A stretch of DNA of 64,000 nucleotides, taken from positions 186,001 through 250,000 of the forward strand of contig JBLWGC010000109.1 in the NCBI GenBank assembly GCA_048772705.1, written 5' to 3'. Source of the stretch: Leidyana gryllorum EB-2025a (Eukaryota > Apicomplexa). Below are positions 24,839-36,112 of the stretch, piece by piece; the first letter of the stretch is position 1, and each line of letters starts with the position of its first letter. A program made the position numbers and the translations under genes. The notes under the pieces are model-generated. The model searched no databases. It saw only the letters and a program-made list of their open reading frames with translations, and was not told the DNA's origin.

Positions 24839-26785
24839 ATGCCTCGCTTGGCACCTGTCACTGCTGCCGGGAGGTCTACCCCAGCCTCCAGCAACCTTAT
24901 GAAAGTCATCAATATGAAGGGCTACAATATATTCCAAAACTGTGGGGGAAAGAAAACCGATCCTCTGAGCAATGTGTCGCCCAAAGCCACGAAACGCAGT
25001 GGCGACGCCCCCTGGTCGCCTCGTCGGTCTCCGCACAACTCCCGCAATAGCGTTGAAACACGACGCAATCCTCCGCCCCCTTCTCAGCAGAAGGGCCCGT
25101 CCTCCTCCAACAAAGCGAGCCAAAGCAGCAGCCAGCGAAGACGTATTCGGACGCTTCCACAAGGGCAAAGCATCACCGAGTTCTTCGAGTTTCCCGGATT
25201 GCTCCCCACGTTGTCACCGACCAAGTGCGATGAGTCAGCTGAAGCAGCCGCCGCCGCCTTTTTGAATCCAGACGCTCCGGGAGCAGATTTTGATCTTGAT
25301 GAGCACGGGCTGCCTAATCCGCGCACCCACACTCGCCCAATTCTTCTCAATTGTCGTGAGAAGTCTTCCAATATGCAGTGTGTGGCCAAGATTTTGCAGA
25401 AAGCTGCCATTCCACCGAGTGCTGGAGGAGAGAAGCTATGGCGCGAGCTGTGTGAACGTATTTTAGCTTGTCCATCTCATCCTAACCTGCTTCCATTCTA
25501 TGGCATCTTCGAAGATGATGCCAACTATTTCCTCTTCTTCGAACGCTTGGACGGAGGGGAGCTTTTCGACTTCTTGCTTACAGAAAGCGCAGTTCCAGAG
25601 GAGCTTTGCAAGCACTTAATCCGACAGATCCTACTAGCGCTGGAGTTTCTACATTCCAAATCGATCGTTCATAGGTACGTCCCCTTTTCTTGACACTAGC
25701 CTCTATTATTTACAGGGATGTGAAGCCCGAGAACCTGATGTTCCGCTTCAAGCGCCCCCGCATAGAGACCCCCAAGGAGCCCACAAAGCACCTCGTGGAG
25801 GTTCTGCCCGCTATGCTGCAACCCTTTGAACTGGTATTGATTGATTTTGATACTTGCAGGATGATGGATTACAAGTGAGTTCGTCCGCGTCTCCTCCATA
25901 CACACACTTTTTGTTGCACTCAGATCCGAGGACTATCAAGAGTACACTGGTGGACGTCGCCGTTTGGTTGGTACCTATGGGTATTTGGCTCCTGAAATCC
26001 TGCGTGGAGGTGAATACTCCTTCGCTAGTGACCTGTGGAGCGTGGGCGTAATTCTTTACATCCTGATGACTGGTATTCCGCCGGTTCCGATGGGTGTGAT
26101 GAAATCCGCTCGCGAGTCCCAAGAGGCCTTGGCACGGCTCGAAACGAAAGGGGTAAGGTTCCTTAAATTCAAACGGGCTAAATCTCATCGTTTGCACCTT
26201 CCACAGATTGGGTTCGATTTTCCCCCTCTATTGGATTTCCCCTTGGCGCGCGATTTGTGTATGCGCCTTCTCAGTTTTGATCCACATGTCCGAGTACAAA
26301 CAGCGACTGCTGCTCTACAGCATCCTTGGCTCCTCTCATCGGCTGCCCTCTCGGCCAAGTACTACTGTGCCTCACCGCTGGCTAGTTTGATGCCGCACAC
26401 AGTGGCAACTCAGCTGGGTCGTCAGCCGTTCCCCATCCCAGCCCCTCACGTCCTCCTGACCTCTACTCGTTCTCAGCTCTCAGCTCCACCCTCATTGCCG
26501 GGCTTAGCCGCCATCCTGGAACGTCCAGAGAATGTTTCCATGGCAGCACAGGTGAACCACACACCCAAGTTCCGAGCACTGTATCCTGAGAAACTCGGCG
26601 CGGCTTACCGAAAACTCAGTTCTCCAACCGCTGCAGGACCGGTCAGTTTGTCCCCGTTGGCAGGAGACACGCAAGTCGTCACCACCGCCAGCGAAAACGG
26701 CACCCAAGTCGTGAACGCGGAGGACAAGGAGGCCACAAATAGCCCAGTGGAAAGCTCAACCGTCCCTGGTCGGGCTGGAGTGTGA
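24839..26785 (+). CDS. CAMK-like serine/threonine kinase with DFD instead of DFG
   Basis: Exons 24839-25674, 25716-25874, 25924-26152 and 26207-26785 give 600 residues. The first 165 or so are basic, Ser/Pro-rich and probably disordered. The kinase domain then shows QCVAKILQK (ATP lysine), FYGIFEDDANYFLFFERLDG, ELFDFLL, SIVHRDVKPENLMF (intact catalytic loop), an insert of about 25 residues, LVLIDFDTCR (DFG read as DFD), GTYGYLAPEIL (P+1/APE) and DLWSVGVILYILMTGIPP, ending at LLSFDPHVRVQTATAALQHPW. This subdomain pattern is that of calcium/calmodulin-type kinases, but there are no EF hands or an obvious calmodulin site. A Gly-rich loop is not evident. The final 150 residues have no recognised domain. 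The metal-binding Asp of DFG is retained, so activity is possible. Confidence 0.82.
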
Positions 26786-27020
26786 ACGAGGGGATAGACG
26801 GTTAGATCTGTACCCTCAATCTACTACTACCACCACTACTTGCGATCTGATTGTCCTCCATCGATTCCGAATGACTGACCAGTTGTCGCCATGCTACTAC
26901 TGGTGTGACAAAGAGACTTGATGTTTGATTGTATCCGATTGTGAGCAGCGAGCGAGCAAAAGTGAGTGATTGCGTGTGAAATGAGCGATGACGGTCTGTG
27001 AGTGAGTTCGAGTGTGCGAG

Positions 27021-27071
<51 letters not shown>

Positions 27072-27365
27072 CTGATGATTGTGATTGCTTGGCCACGAGA
27101 GGGAGGTGTATAGAAAGAGATATGTATATATATACTTCTATATATACATCCACCTATAGATATATGCCCCCTCTCCAAGTCGGTGGTCCGTTCTGGGGAC
27201 GCGACACAGCGCTCATTCTCTCTCGGCAAACAGTCGCGTGATGTATGTACGTGTGAGGGCAGGTCAACGGGAGCTGGCCAGCAATTTTTCATCAACACCT
27301 CACCTTCCCCACTGTGCGATAGAAATGGTACTGTTGTCATTTCTGTGGTCGTCAGTGCGGTTATT
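26786..27365. other. Convergent intergenic region with microsatellite
   Basis: About 580 bp between the 3' ends of the CAMK-like gene (+) and the large unrecognised gene (-). It contains an AG dinucleotide run and an AT-rich TATATA stretch near 27120-27165. No coding exon or structured RNA was recognised. Confidence 0.5.
27024..27067. repeat. (AG)n microsatellite
   Basis: An uninterrupted AG repeat of about 20 units lies downstream of the CAMK-like gene. It is purine-only on the plus strand and could form H-DNA; it is probably length-variable. Confidence 0.9.
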
Positions 27366-30300
27366 TTATACCATCCTACTAGCCGCCAATCCGAAATAGG
27401 CTGATATCTCGGTCAGGATGACCTTCGCATCTTCGGCATGCAGATCGGGTTCCTGCTTGACAGTTTCAATCGATAGCCAAAGAATATTTGATTTAGAATA
27501 TATGAATATATATGTACACGACGAACACCTTTAGACTCACCAAACCAAAGTGGGAACAAAGTCGTCGTAAGACATGTCGATTGTCCAATTCCACGTAATC
27601 TATACATCTCCAATCGGGTATGTCATTCTCAATCAAAGCGGAGTCTGTCAGTGGAGTGGAGTGGGTCTGCCTGACCGTCAGGCCGTTCCTCACCTATCTC
27701 CCCATCGTTGGAGCTCTCGGAAGCGTCCGGAGGGTTAGCCGATGCGGTTGACCCTGTGAGAAAGGACGTTTTGGCCCCCACAGCATCACCACTTACGGAT
27801 CTGAAGCTCACAGGCGGTGTGAAATTGTCTCAGTCTCTCCTCAGAATACTCGCAGTCTCCCACTGTTGTTAAAGGTGGTTTCTGATGATATCTCACACCC
27901 AAACAACTCACAAAGGGTTCCATTCCATACATTCTCGTCTTCCGTCTGGCCTTCGTCGACGATGACGTACTCAGAGGTTTGCCCCTTTCTGTTGGGAGAC
28001 CACCCGCCGTCACTCCGCAGATCACCGACGGTTCGTCGGTACTCTTTGACTGCCACAACGTCTTTGCGATTGAGCTCGGGGTCACTGCGTTTGCGTATGA
28101 GCATTCGCGGGGGAGGCAAGAAGGGCAGGCGTAAGGATCCGGCCGGATTGGTATTATAGAATCGCGTGCTTTGTGTTTTCAATAGCGGCAGATCCCTCGA
28201 CAAGTGTTCCATGGTCAGATCCTCCTTGAGCCACTGGGCATAACACTCAGTCTCTTCACTCTTCACCATTGTAACTCGGAAGGATTGGAGTAAAGGCAGT
28301 GTCTCGGCAACACTATCGTTTATCTGCTTCTCCCAGACCTGTTTCACCGGTTTGGGCTTCTTCTCGTACGCTACGCTCGGCCATTCTAACCTCACAATCC
28401 GAGTTAGTTTGCTGGGAGTGAAGATCTGCAGTTCAGTGTCGGTGTCCAAATCCTCATCATTGATCCAGTCATAGCGAATGACGTCACCCGAGGGCGATGG
28501 AAGTTCCATTTTGACCGCACGGAGCAGTGGACGGTCCTCTTCCCCCCCGAGCCGTTCCTCTTCCCCGAGCCGTTCCTCTGGGACAATGTCCTCACTCGAG
28601 GTGATCTCGCTGTCGCTCTCCTCCTGAGCAGACTTCTCGCCCATTTCACTCCGCTCGGACGGTTCATCGCGTTCGGTCGCCATATCAGACTCTGTGTGCC
28701 GACGTTCGCCTTGGGGAATGTGCAGCTCATTAGTGTTCGGCCGCGATCTATATGCTTCAGGTATCTGCACCACGCTATCGTCACCTTCTGGGGCGGGTGC
28801 CCGAAGTTTCGGCGGAGGCGGCGTGAGCAATACCACTTGGGACGTTGGCACATTGTGCCGTTCCTAAACGGGAGACAGAGATGTATGTCACTTCCCCCAC
28901 CCACCCCAGCGTATACTTACCGCCAGCACGTGAGTGGATTCATTGCTCTCCTGGGGCGTCAGACCAGTCACTGTTGTGGTCAGAGCGTCATCAGTATTGT
29001 TCGAGGCCGTCCACAGTATACTTTTCTCCTTCCGTCTTCCTCCAGCAGCAGCAGTGGACTGCGACGCGACGTGCTGTTTGATACCTTGGCCACTCTCGGC
29101 ATGGCTCGTTGAAATTAGTGCGCCCCTCAAGGTGTTCAAATGCTGGTGCAACAAACTCAAGGAAGAGTCGTTGGGTGACACAGGCAACGGATTCCGTGAT
29201 GGATCCTGAAGTTCGGCAATGCGTCGCTCAATTAAATGAATCTTATGCTCTGTTTGAATTCGTTGTATCTCGGCGTCCGATTTGTTGGCTCCAAGGCGGC
29301 CTTGCGCCCTGTGGCGCGCAGTTCGGGCAGCATCCAGCTCGTTCGGTTTCAAGCGCGTAGCCAAGTCACCTTTAAAGTACCGTACACTGATCTCCTCCCA
29401 CGTCCCGGTGATGGGCTCCTGTAACACATCTACACAGTCACAGTACAGTTCGAAATCGATCCGCTCCACTGGAGTGGGAGACGGGGGACGAGGAGCAGTA
29501 CTCGATTCTGCTGCAGCCGCTCCCTTATCCCAATGCTCCTGCATCTCAGACGGGGTCAATGGGGGTGGCAACTGTTGAGTCCACGGAGGCAGTGTCTGTT
29601 TTGACGGCTGCCAACGTGTCTGAGTCGGCGGCGCCACATTCGTGGTTCCTTCCCTTCTCATTTTCTCGTCCTCTTCCCGTTGTTGCTCCTGCTGCTGTGT
29701 CCATTCCCACGTCTTACCCGACCGAGTGAGCTTTGTGCCGCTTCGCCGGATCTCCACGCGTCCGCGCTCCACCACCTGCGCAGGCTCAGACTCTGCGCTC
29801 GATCGGGAGTACCGGGTGAGAGTGGCGACTTTGCCAGGAGACGATCGCGCCTCAATCTCAGCCGCTGACACTCCAACGTTAACCGCTGTTAACGTCCCGT
29901 CTTCTGTGGCCACAGCCATATTGGTCGGCTGATTGTTTTCGTCAAGTTCCATTGTCACAGTCAGACGACGTCGAACCTTTGTTGTGGTGTCTGCTTTGAG
30001 TACTTTGGGTTTGCGCTGGAGAACTGAAGGAGACGGCTCGTTAACATAAGGTGCCCGCGACCGTTTCACGCCTCCCACAGTCGGCGCCGCTGAGGCCTCT
30101 GGTGGTTCAGAGGTGATGGACTGAGTCGATTTCATCAAAGCCTCTTTGAGGCAGCTCAAAGCCGCACACTTGAATTCCATAGGGTGCGCGGGACCATTAT
30201 TCGACGGCGGTTGGCTCAAATCTTCGTACATTGTCACCCGATTGACCACTCGCCTGCCGGTCTCCTTCTCTCCGGTACCACGACTCTGACTGGCGACTCG

Positions 30301-33300
30301 AGGGGGAGCTGACAGCTGCAAGTCTGCGTCTTCTCGGCGTCCGAACGTTGTTGTGTCCTTCTGCGCAGCCCAGTCACTCACCGGAGGGGCCCGCGATCCC
30401 ACGCGGGCGCTCACCTCCATCCGCCGTTTCTGCAGTTCAGGGCTGATTGAAACTCCTTGCGATGTCAGACGCTCTTCGTGCGGGGCGGCGGCGAGATGGG
30501 TGTCGTAGTATCGTCTCTTCCGTGGGTTGTGCTCTCTGACTTCCTCCTGCTCACCGTCCGACATCCCAGCGTGATCTTCCTGCCTCCGGTCGTCGCTGTT
30601 TTCCTCCACGGTCAAGTCGATATCGCTGTCCTGAGACGACGCACTCTCGTCACCGGCCGCCATTGCAGCCAGGAGACCGCCCTGCTGTCCATGAGCGACG
30701 ATCTGGCCGCCCTCTCCGCAATACAGTCCGTTACCAAACCTCGATATCCCGAAACCCGGAGACACAGGGCCCTCTTTCCTCCCAGCGAGATGTCCGCGAG
30801 CCCCAAGAGGTACCGCTTCTTTCTTCGTGACCGGCCTCGCGGACTCTTCGACCGGCTTCGTTGCTCGCACAGGTGTGTGAGTATAGGAACGTTCCGGCGG
30901 CACTGGAGTCGTCGGTTGACTGCTAACATCTGTGGCGTGAATGTTCGGCATCGGCGGTCCGCCCCAGGCGTCTAAGCTGCGTAGCGGGATCGGCGGCCTC
31001 ACTGTCGGGTGGTATGGAGATCCTCCCTTGACAATGCTTTCATCGATGATCTCGTCGGGCTTGAGATCAAAGTCGGCCAGACCCTGGCTATCATCAGGCG
31101 CTGGGTCGAGCGTGGAGGGCTGATAGTAGTCGTACTCTGCCACGGCCCGGGTCATCTCTGCACTATGCGTGTGTTGTTCTTCCCCCGCGCGTGCGCGAAT
31201 GATAATGACGTCCTCATTGTCATCGACTCGTCTCCGAAGCTCAGGGTTCGGCATTATGATTGGCCGTTCGCTTTCTGCGGCAGAAGCAGCACTCAGTCTC
31301 GGAGTCGGCGTTCGGTCCTCGTCTTCTTCAAGCTCAACTATAGATCGTTTGCGAGTGTACGGAAGCACCACGGGCTCTTGCGACCGTCTCCGAGCTTTCT
31401 CGCGCTCCTTTCGGTTCCGTTCTTCGCTCCTATTGGGTGACAGCCACGCTCGCACCGCGAGAGGAGGCGTGGGCGCGCGGCTGAGAACGGCCGCTCCAGG
31501 CTTCCGGTCCGGCGTCTTGCAAAACGCTGACTCGTCACCCTCCACCAGAGTCTTCAGCCCCGGGGGCTTGCTGAACTTGCGAGGTCGAGTGGGTTCGTGT
31601 GCGTGAGCACCCACTGCCCAGTTGGGCTGAGACAGTCTCTGAGCGCGTCTCGAATAGGAATCCCTCCTTTGGGTGGGGACTGGAGCATCGTCCTCGAGAT
31701 CAATGTCACTTGTCTCCGAGTACTGATGTCTCAGATTCACACCGTCCTCTGTCCCAGCGGCGGGGCCCGCGGCTTGCATTTCTAACAGACGCTCCAAACG
31801 CTCCTCATACGGCAGCTGGCGGGCGAGATCGTCGGCGTGGGCACGGAGAGCAGCGTCCTCTTCAGCCATCTTTTTCAATCGCTCGGCTTCCGGTAACTTC
31901 ATATACTCGTCCAAGTTTGACACTGGCATCGGCATCTTTCGCGCCTCACGACGTGACTTCATCGCCATACGCTGCAACTCCACTCTCGTCCTCCGATCTT
32001 CCGCACCTGCCTCGTCTTCCTTACGCCCGGAAGGTTCTCGAAGCCGCTCGGCTCCTGTCTCAGTGGACGCCAGAACCGTTGCAGGAGCGTGAATATTGGC
32101 GTCACTCCGCAATCGGACAAATTCCTCAGCAGGACCGGCCATCTTGGAGGTAGACCCATCTTGGAAACTTATCGTCGATGATCGGTGAACGGCTCGCACC
32201 AGTTGTTCCGCTCGCACCTGTTGTTCCGCTGTGCCGGCTTCGTGGTTGCTACCAGATACATCAACTGCAACGCGGTTGTAAGTGCGATGCAGCATCGGCG
32301 GGGGAGTATCAGAAGCTCCAGTGCCTCCATGTCGCGACGAGTCCATTGACAGCCTACCGAAGTGAGCAGTTGACGTTCGGTTGCCAAAGGCTGGTTCGAG
32401 CAGTACTTGGGACCGTCGGCGCCTGCGGGTTTGCCCCTGGCCCCCGTCTGTTGAGCTTGCGCAGTCATCTGATCTTTGGCTCACACCCGCGGGACCGACC
32501 AATAAAACGTGAGGTGCTGGCCCTGAAGCCCCAACAGGAGGTATCTGCAACGGCTCGCCTATCTGCCTGTTGCCAGCCGCCGCGTTGGCCTCCTCCTCAG
32601 GCGTGAGGGGAGCCGTACTCAGTAAACCGTTGGATTGCAGTCGCATTGGACCTAAAGGCAGCGGCCAGGCTGTAGCCCTCCACCAATCATGCTGCATATC
32701 AAAGTCCCACGGAGCTCTGGTTCAAACTTACAGCTAAGCGGGGGTATCCTGCTGGACGGCAGATTTCCCAATCGTTGAAGAGCAACCACTCTGGATCAGG
32801 TGAGCTCACAGATGAGTTCGGATCCCGAGACGGAAAGGCGAAGAAGACAGGACATCCATAGGCAAATGATTGAGTTATGTACAGGGCGGCGTTTATATCC
32901 AGATGCCCCATACTAAAAGGCATACCCATCACAGTGGCGTCAAAGGTGGACCTTTGCGATCCTTGTATTCGGGGAGGCTGGTGGCTGGGAGCAAATGTAT
33001 AGGGGCCTTGCTGACCATGCGTTGTTGCCTTCCCATCTGTGTTCGATAACGTGTGTGCTGTGTGTAAGATCGGCGGGTACAGGAGACGTTGTGTTGTGGG
33101 ATATTGATCTCTGTCGGGCATTCCAGGTCGAAGGGTTTCCCTGTCTGAAGTGTCGCATGATATTAAACGGGCTGTTCTGCTGGTGCTGTTGGTTTACCTT
33201 CAACTTCTTCGGCACTGCTCGCCACGACGACACCAAAGGAGTCTTGTGTCTGCCCAGTACAAAAGTCGGCGGTGCTGAACTCGTCCGCCAGCAAGACCAG

Positions 33301-34310
33301 GGGAGCATCGTCGTGCGGGCTGTCGATCGCTCTCGGAATAATGTCCTTTTGGAGCTGATCCAGACACGGGGTGAGTATGTTGCGGAAAGCCCGGAGTTGC
33401 GGTGCTGGTAACGGATAGTTTAATACTTCATCAGAGTGGTCAGTTAGTATTCCATAGTCTCTGAGTGGCACGCCTACTCCGCAGTAGAGTGTTTCATTAT
33501 TGTCCGGTTTCGCAGTTTCTAAGCGTTGCATTTCTCGCATGATGCAAGATAGAGTTGGCTGGTTGAGAGATTTATCCAGCTGTGGGGGTTTGATCAGCTC
33601 TTCCATCTTCATTTGCGCCTTGCTGCTTTGCATATAGAGTTCTCCGCTCGGATGCACACGGCAGGTCATATCACAGTTGGGGCCATAAAGCTTTCGAGCA
33701 TTCCTGGCTTCGAGGAGGATTCCCTCATTTGTTGCTAGTTTGCGACGAATCATGTAGGCGGAGATGTCCGCGGGTCGTCGCTGTGAGGCCAGTTTCATGA
33801 AGGCTTTGCACGCGAGCTGATGGAGATCAGCTTGTTCTTGAGATATATCATCTAAGCTCCTCAGGGTACCAGAAGGCAGCTGCGGCTGTGGCAGCTTACC
33901 GCCTTGGATCCCAGCGCGAGCCCGGAAGATTTCATACCGCTTAGTTTCCACCTTGTCAAGCAATGGATTGCGAATGATCATACTTCGTAGTTTACGTCCG
34001 GTGTCAGTTTCACTGAATATCAGTTCGTTCAGAACCTGAGGCCTCATCTTCTGGTGCGAAATGACTTCATCAATCCCCCTCAGAGTCCCGCCACCGGACA
34101 TTTGAACGTTCCGCAATAAAGATTTCGCTGTCTGTCGCCATCCCGGAGAGAACGGGTTCTCAGGCGGGGCACTGACATTGGGACACAGCTTGGCAGCATG
34201 GTGCGTTGGATTGAAATACTCCTGTGGATGGATGGTGATGTAGGCCGATGACACCTTAGAAAGAGGATTACCGATTGTGATTCAAAGGTCGCCATGTTGT
34301 CGGCCATCAT
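27366..34310 (-). CDS. Large unrecognised protein, 2,172 residues
   Basis: Nine exons: 34310-34272, 34221-33198, 33144-32732, 32691-28921, 28863-27912, 27862-27797, 27753-27694, 27644-27541 and 27455-27366. All joins keep phase, which is strong support for one gene. Residues 1-500 look folded: leucine-rich helices such as LHQLACKAFMKLA, then a hydrophobic block with INAALYITQSFAYGCPVFFAF and WLLFNDWEICRPAGYPRL. Residues 500-1750 are strongly charged and disordered, with Arg/Glu/Ser tracts and proline. The C-terminal 100 residues look helical (YVELDNRHVLRRLCSHFGL). No known family was recognised. The start could instead be an in-frame ATG at 34361; 34310 (MMADNMATFESQS) is the more compact choice. 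It is arranged head to head with the UIM gene. Confidence 0.7.
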
Positions 34311-34392
34311 TCTAGTCTTCAAATGGGCCTGATGCTGCTTCAAGCTGCCAACCCCATCCATATGAGCTCAAGACAAAATTAGCGGCTCCAGA
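34311..34392. promoter_or_regulatory. Bidirectional promoter spacer
   Basis: Only 82 bp separate the minus-strand start at 34310 from the plus-strand start at 34393, so both promoters and 5' leaders must fit here or overlap coding sequence. No TATA-like element is obvious. Confidence 0.45.
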
Positions 34393-36021
34393 ATGGGCAG
34401 AAAGGGTAAAAGGTCAAAGGTTGAAGACTATCAAGACGAAGAATATGATGAAGAACTTGCCTTGGCTTTGGCCATCAGTGCCTCCTTGGCCGAGTCAGCC
34501 CCCGAACCAGAACCAGAACCCTTACCCAATGAGGCCCCACCCACCATCCATACCGCCGATGACATGACAGAGCCCGAAATCCTCAATACCGCTACGTCCT
34601 CATTGACCCCCGCCAACTCTGCCCCTCCTGTAGCCACAGATCGCCCCACTCGCCGCCCACGCACACTCCGCGCTCAGACTCGCCACCGACTGACGCAACG
34701 ACGCATCTCTAAAAAGACGTGTCAGAGTTCGGACGATGACGACTTGGATGACGATGAAGAAGAAGAGTTCAGGCCTCCCATCGTAGTGTCGGATAGCTCA
34801 AGTGACGAGTTCGATGACACCCTCTTCGCTGATACCAAGGCAGATGTTGACGATATGAACGACGAAGATCAAATGGCCGAAGATGAGGACTTTGATGATA
34901 GTGACTACGAGATGGATGAACGTCCTTCTTCACGCCGTAAGAACGGGCGAAAGGCATCAGCCAAAGCAAAGGCCAAGGCTAAGGCCAGAGCCAAAAGTAA
35001 AGCCAAACCCAAAGCACAGTCCTCTCGAAAACGAAGGCCGTCCGACTCATCACCGCAACAAGAAAGTGACCGGAGCGACGACGGACCGGCTACTGCTGAT
35101 GCCGAAAAGACTGACACTGTAGAAGCCTGGAGTGACGAAGACTTAGTGGCTGCCGAGCCGAGCTCATCGGTTGACAACCCCTTCTCCTGGGCTGCCATGG
35201 CCGCTGAACTTCGAGAGGGATACGTCAAGAGTCAGATGAAAGCCATGGCCGACGCTGCTGTCCCCGCCGATCGATCAGCAGCAACTGCACGCAATACGGC
35301 TGGCAAAGACGAAGTGATCCCACGCAAACTTGAAGTGACTGAAACAAGTTGGCGCAGCCCGCCATTGGGCCCTCGGTGGTCCACGTTGCTTACAGATACA
35401 CAGAGAGAGGCACTTTTGGCTGCTCGAAAGTACATATACCTGCGGTTGATCGCCAAAGGAGAGGCGTGGAGGGAAAGGAAAGGTTTGGTGCAAACGGTCA
35501 AGGAAGGGCTAGATGGACATCATGTCGCGGGAGCCATAGCCGAAATTGGCGTCCCTATATTGCCGGACGATGTGGCTCTGATGTTGAAAGGTATGACTGA
35601 GTTACGTGTGTGTGTTCGATGTGTGTTCGATGGTGTGTTCGATGGTGTGTTCGTCTCCCTTGGGTGGGGATGACGTGATGTGTCACGGCTGTGCATTTAC
35701 TTATTCGGGCCTCCAGAAGCGTCAGAGTCCGCGGCGCACCAATCGCCGGAGGAGATCGCTCGATTGAAGGCCGCGAACAGGAAGAAGACGTTCGAGACTC
35801 GGCTTGCAGAAGTATTGCAGAAGGCTCGGTGGCCTCGCTCATTGGCGAGCGACAACAATGCATCAGCACCACAGGAGGAGGCCGATGAGGTTTCTTTACT
35901 TCCAGCATTCGATCTGCAGAAAGCCCCAGAGGTTTACAATTCGGAAGTGAGTTGGGAGGGTTTCTGCAAGATTTTCGATGCTGTGCGATTGCGGGTGGAG
36001 AAGAATGGGACGGTGTGGTGA
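34393..36021 (+). CDS. Acidic protein with a ubiquitin-interacting motif near the N-terminus
   Basis: Exons 34393-35590 and 35717-36021 (126-bp intron) give 500 residues. Residues 15-30 (DEELALALAISASLAE) fit the UIM consensus, an acidic patch followed by the Leu/Ala/Ser spacing of a ubiquitin-binding helix. Then come long Asp/Glu-rich segments around DDDDLDDDEEEEF and an Ala-Lys repeat segment (KASAKAKAKAKARAKSKA) ending in a likely nuclear localisation signal (SRKRRPS). The C-terminal 200 residues contain helical stretches (TQREALLAARKYIYLRLIA, GFCKIFDAVRLRVEK) that may form a small conserved domain. The composition suggests a chromatin- or ribosome-associated nuclear protein. No family was recognised. 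Confidence 0.72.
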
Positions 36022-36112
36022 TTGTTGTATATACAAAGACATACGCCTTTTCCGTCGACGAAGGACAACAAACTTGAGGCAATAATCGGAAGTGAAGTCC
36101 TTTGTTCAGAGT

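Noticed and set aside
27024-27067. AG repeat as a coding Arg-Glu tract
   Set aside because: It lies between the 3' ends of convergent genes and does not connect to any supported exon.
28888-32697. The 1,269-codon minus-strand ORF as a stand-alone gene
   Set aside because: Both ends are spliced in phase to neighbouring exons, and its first methionine lies on an intron/exon boundary.
32732-33144. Possible ubiquitin-specific protease fragment, because of the WLLFND motif
   Set aside because: No catalytic Cys box or His box was seen anywhere in the gene; the similarity is limited to a few aromatic residues.
34255-34271. A 17-bp intron (GTAATC...CTAAG) at the start of the large unrecognised gene
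   Set aside because: A normal 50-bp intron using the acceptor at 34222 keeps phase equally well, so no ultra-short intron is required.
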